From Lingula anatina (taxonomy: Eukaryota; Brachiopoda; Lingulata; Lingulida; Lingulidae), in the NCBI RefSeq assembly GCF_001039355.2, contig NW_019775700.1, forward strand, positions 1 through 62,000: a stretch of 62,000 bases of DNA, given 5' to 3'. Made by a program: the position numbers and the translations under genes. Under the pieces are notes generated by a model, which saw only the letters and a list, made by a program, of their open reading frames with translations, was not told the origin of the DNA and made no database searches. Shown piece after piece: positions 58,630-62,000 of this stretch (position 1 is its first letter; the number at the start of each line of letters is the position of its first letter).

Positions 58630-61600
58630 CTAGAGCCGGAAGCGCAGCCTCGACCAGAACCACAGCGCAAGAGCGCACGTGCAGCCATGTTGGCAGCCAA
58701 AAAAGACGGACAAAATCAAGTGTGTGTTTTATCTTGACATAGAGCACCATGCCTGGTTGTCTTGGACTTTGTTGTAAATACACTGCCATTGTTCACTGTG
58801 TGAAGTGACAATCACCAGGGAGAAATCTCTCAAACTGGCTGATCTGCGGGTTCGTCTGTGTATTTGAACTGACACTGAGGACTTACAGACTGTACAGATT
58901 GATCAGCAAGTTTCCCAGTGTGTGTGTGAGTGAGTGAACTCTCTCTCAGTGCCATGGCACGTTTAGTTGGTCATCTACTTGTACCTTTGAACAAAATGAC
59001 TTTTTAATGATGTCGTAAGTGACAGCATATCCAAAACCTTTAGTCCAGGCCTTCAGCAGTGCAGTTCCTTACTAGGACCTTGGTTGTTATTTGTTTTGTG
59101 CTGGATATCTCAAAGCACATGTTTACTTTCCTGGGATAATTAACATTATTTATTTGTTGTGCCACAGTTTGTTTACACATTCATAACTGTCAGTATGATG
59201 CGCCTCGGGCCAGAGAAGAAAAGGATATTTTCCCAGAGTCACATTGAATTTTCTTTTCCATTTCTACACTTGACACCTACTGAAGAAGTACCTGGATGTT
59301 TTCCTTGTCACATTGTCACCATATGACGTGTGTCACACTATCCTCACATTTTTGAAGACAGGTTTTCAGTTTGTGAATTCTCTAGGTATGGTGTGAGCTA
59401 GATGTAGGTGATGGACCGAGGTTGTTAATATGCAACTCAGGAGCCATACTCAGTTCTCCATCACAGCATTGTAGCACAAACCAGACTTGATGTTTATATG
59501 TGTGATTATTTAGACACAGATTGGAAGTCAATGCACACAAGTTCACCAGGTTTACTCCTTTGTTCAGGGATGAGATTTTTTCTAACTGTCGGCAGATTTC
59601 TGACTTTATGGGAGTCAAAAATATTATTGGCCTAGGCAGCCATATGACTTTTTAACTCAATGGCAGTCTCATCCCTGATATTCAGAGGTGTGGAAAACTC
59701 ATTTTGTTGACTGAAGAACAGAAAGAGATTAGTAACAACACTGCCAGGATTGGAGTGCCACCTATGGTTGAGATGACATACTACAGGCACAGTGCTGCCA
59801 TCTTCAGTCAAACTCATTGTGCTGGCATTTTTTATTGATCTAGATTTAGGCACAGTGTGGATTTTGTGGATTTATACTTGTGTGTGTGCTCCTACGTTAA
59901 ACATATGTGTACACAGATAATGTGTGACCAAAGAACTTGGTTTAGAAATTTTAAATGGTATGATTAAAGAAAAAAGAACATATTTATCTGAAGAAAGACT
60001 CAAATATAGAAAAGCACTCAGATGGTACATAGTTTGTAGATATGTCCAGCTGTGTATGGACTACAGTAGGAAAAAAAACCCTGAGATATATCAAATATTT
60101 TGACTTTGATGATTTAATGTCAGATTTCATTGTTGTTCTGTTGACTTAAAGCTGCTGGTTTTCATGCCATTGGAGATGTCCCCTGCTCGCAAGGCTTCTC
60201 TTCAAAAAGGAGGTAGGAAAAACATGGACTAATACCAGCTTCCTGGCTTGACTGACGATCTATTGGACTGATGATAAAATGCAGGAGAAATGTAAAAAAA
60301 AAAAGAAAAAAAACACCATAGTTTAATGCATTTGCAATCTCCAAGTTATGAGCAGTTTTTCTCAATAATTCGTTTTCAGTGGCTGACTATTTAAGTGTTG
60401 TGGAAGATGAACATTTGTCTCGGTCAAACACTGGTGGGAGACCAGACACTGATGCCAGACTTACGTGACATCTTGAACACTGCAACAGTGTGTGACATCA
60501 TTGTGTGACATCATGTCGCTGGGAATATATGAAGTCGCCAATAGAAATGTCATGAGAACTGAAAATATGTCACACTTTGATCATGACATTATGACATCAG
60601 ATATGATGTCACACCTTCAAAGGAAGTCACTTTTTTGCAGTACTGTATTTTGTCACACTGTTGTGATGATGTCACAAGTAACTTAAAAACACTGATTGTG
60701 ATGTCATACTGCTGAAATGATATCACAATAACTTACAGCATTGGTTGTGATGTCACACTGCTATTATGATGTCACACTGCTGATATAAATATACAGCACA
60801 CTGTGCAACTGAGAGTGCAATGCATTGGGTGATACATTATTGTTTAGAAATGTGCAATAGTTTTGTTGTAGTTTAAGATATATATATATAGATGTTATGC
60901 TTGACTGTCATATTTCAACTGCTTGTATTTCATAATATTTAATTTTATAGAGATAGATTTCTTTGCCATATTGCTTTATCATTGAACAGTAAATTTTGCC
61001 ATTGTTTTGGTATTTTACATATGATATTTGTTGTGATTACCATTTGGAAATTTTTGTTCTCCTGATTGTTGAGTATAATAGAAGATCAGTTATGTTTGTT
61101 TCCTCTGTTAAGAAATTGCGCACATATCAATCTTGCATGTGAAATTTATTGTCACCAGTGTTAAACAAAATATTTTTATTTCTCATTGCCCAGAATTTGT
61201 CATCTTGTAACTGCTGTTTTTGTGGTCCCTGATTAAATTGGTCATGTTTTCTGTACTTCAGTGTCACCCTTAATGTGTATAAAAGGTTGCAATTGTGCGT
61301 ATTTATTTATCTGTTTGGGAATTGGCTTCCTATTTCTTTCTAGAATTTTCTAGAATCTTTAAATGTTTGACTTACAGTTTTATGTGAATTGCTGGAGATT
61401 TTAATGGTTCTTTAATTCAGATTAAGTGGGTATTACGTTGAATGTATGCTTTTTCCACCCGCATGCTACATACTGAGAATATTTGGAATGTTTATCGATT
61501 GTGAATACAACAATGCTCGCAGACGAACAGCGTAGATCTCTCTTAGGAGACGATGCCCTGTTTAACGTCACTTGAAAATGTTGTAAGAGTGTTTTTATTT

Positions 61601-62000
61601 AAAATGTTTTGTTTATAAACAAGACAGAAATTTGAATGTGTTGGGTATAAGTGAACAATGTCGGACATATTGGGATAATATACGGTTGGTCGAGATCGAC
61701 CATGTTGTTTTGGAACAGGTCTAGTTTTAAAGGTGATATACTGTTAGGTTAGGACACACTGTGTGATAAATTGATGCCGTTGATGCAGGTTTTGGCAAGA
61801 TTTCCTGTAGTAAACTGTTTTTACAAATATATCCATATTGCAGTTAATGTTATGGTGGACGGTGTGTATGCCGGCTATACACGTTGGTTTACACGTATCT
61901 CTCTCTTTTATGTATATATATATGTATATGTATAGCGAGTGCCAAGGTTTTCTCACTCCTAGCGCCTGTGATAGACATCACTTTAGGTATGCATTTTTAT
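58630..62000 (+). other. KCNAB: KCNAB 3' UTR and downstream sequence
   Basis: No further coding exon is supported. No AATAAA was found; ATTAAA variants occur at 59963-59968 and 61232-61237. A cluster of GATGTCA/TGACATC motifs lies at 60465-60785, and a TA/CATA-rich tract near 61912-61935. Confidence 0.4.
60465..60785. repeat. cluster of TGTGATGTCACA / TGACATCA motifs
   Basis: About ten copies of a TGATGTCA core or its complement in 320 bp, including gatgtcacactgct repeated directly at 60747 and 60767. The two orientations could pair in RNA. It lies in the probable KCNAB 3' UTR. Confidence 0.7.

Overview
The window looks like AT-rich, intron-rich animal nuclear DNA. The gene content (a collagen lysyl hydroxylase, a Golgi carbohydrate sulfotransferase and a voltage-gated potassium channel beta subunit) is metazoan. 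Gene structure, short foldback elements and simple repeats would suit a mollusc or another lophotrochozoan; that placement is inference.

Layout: (1) 1-1704: 3'-terminal coding exon of an unidentified + strand gene, with poly(A) signals at 1540 and 1699. (2) 5697-27277: a complete + strand lysyl hydroxylase/glycosyltransferase gene (PLOD3-like). It has 20 coding positions and a predicted length of 737 aa, the family's usual length. Two positions exist twice: a 102-nt cassette (exon 9a/9b) and the terminal catalytic exon (20a/20b). In each pair both copies are open, same-phase and equal in coding length, so up to four isoforms are possible. (3) 27632-32592: a convergent minus-strand type II membrane sulfotransferase (395 aa in two coding exons) with an apparent upstream leader exon and a CCAAT promoter near 32.58 kb. 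(4) about 34.19 kb to the right end: a + strand KCNAB gene with two possible 5' leader exons, two alternative first coding exons (42392 and 46650) that splice in the same phase to a shared aldo-keto reductase-like core, and a stop at 58629.

Three single-N joins (31373, 51367, 54028) mark assembly problems. The first separates two copies of a ~176-bp segment. The next two bracket the second copy of a 2.65-kb segment carrying three KCNAB exons, and the exons for about 58 core residues (including catalytic-tetrad Lys and Asn positions) are absent at this point. A 21-base exact match to the Illumina P7 oligonucleotide lies at 33447-33467.

Non-coding sequence holds a family of foldback (MITE-like) elements with a TAGATCGATCCA-type core, a dispersed 'GTGTTAGRTGTGACA' tandem repeat in introns of both large genes, microsatellites, small tandem duplications at splice sites, and several perfect palindromes. 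The most biologically interesting feature is the paired-exon architecture of the lysyl hydroxylase.
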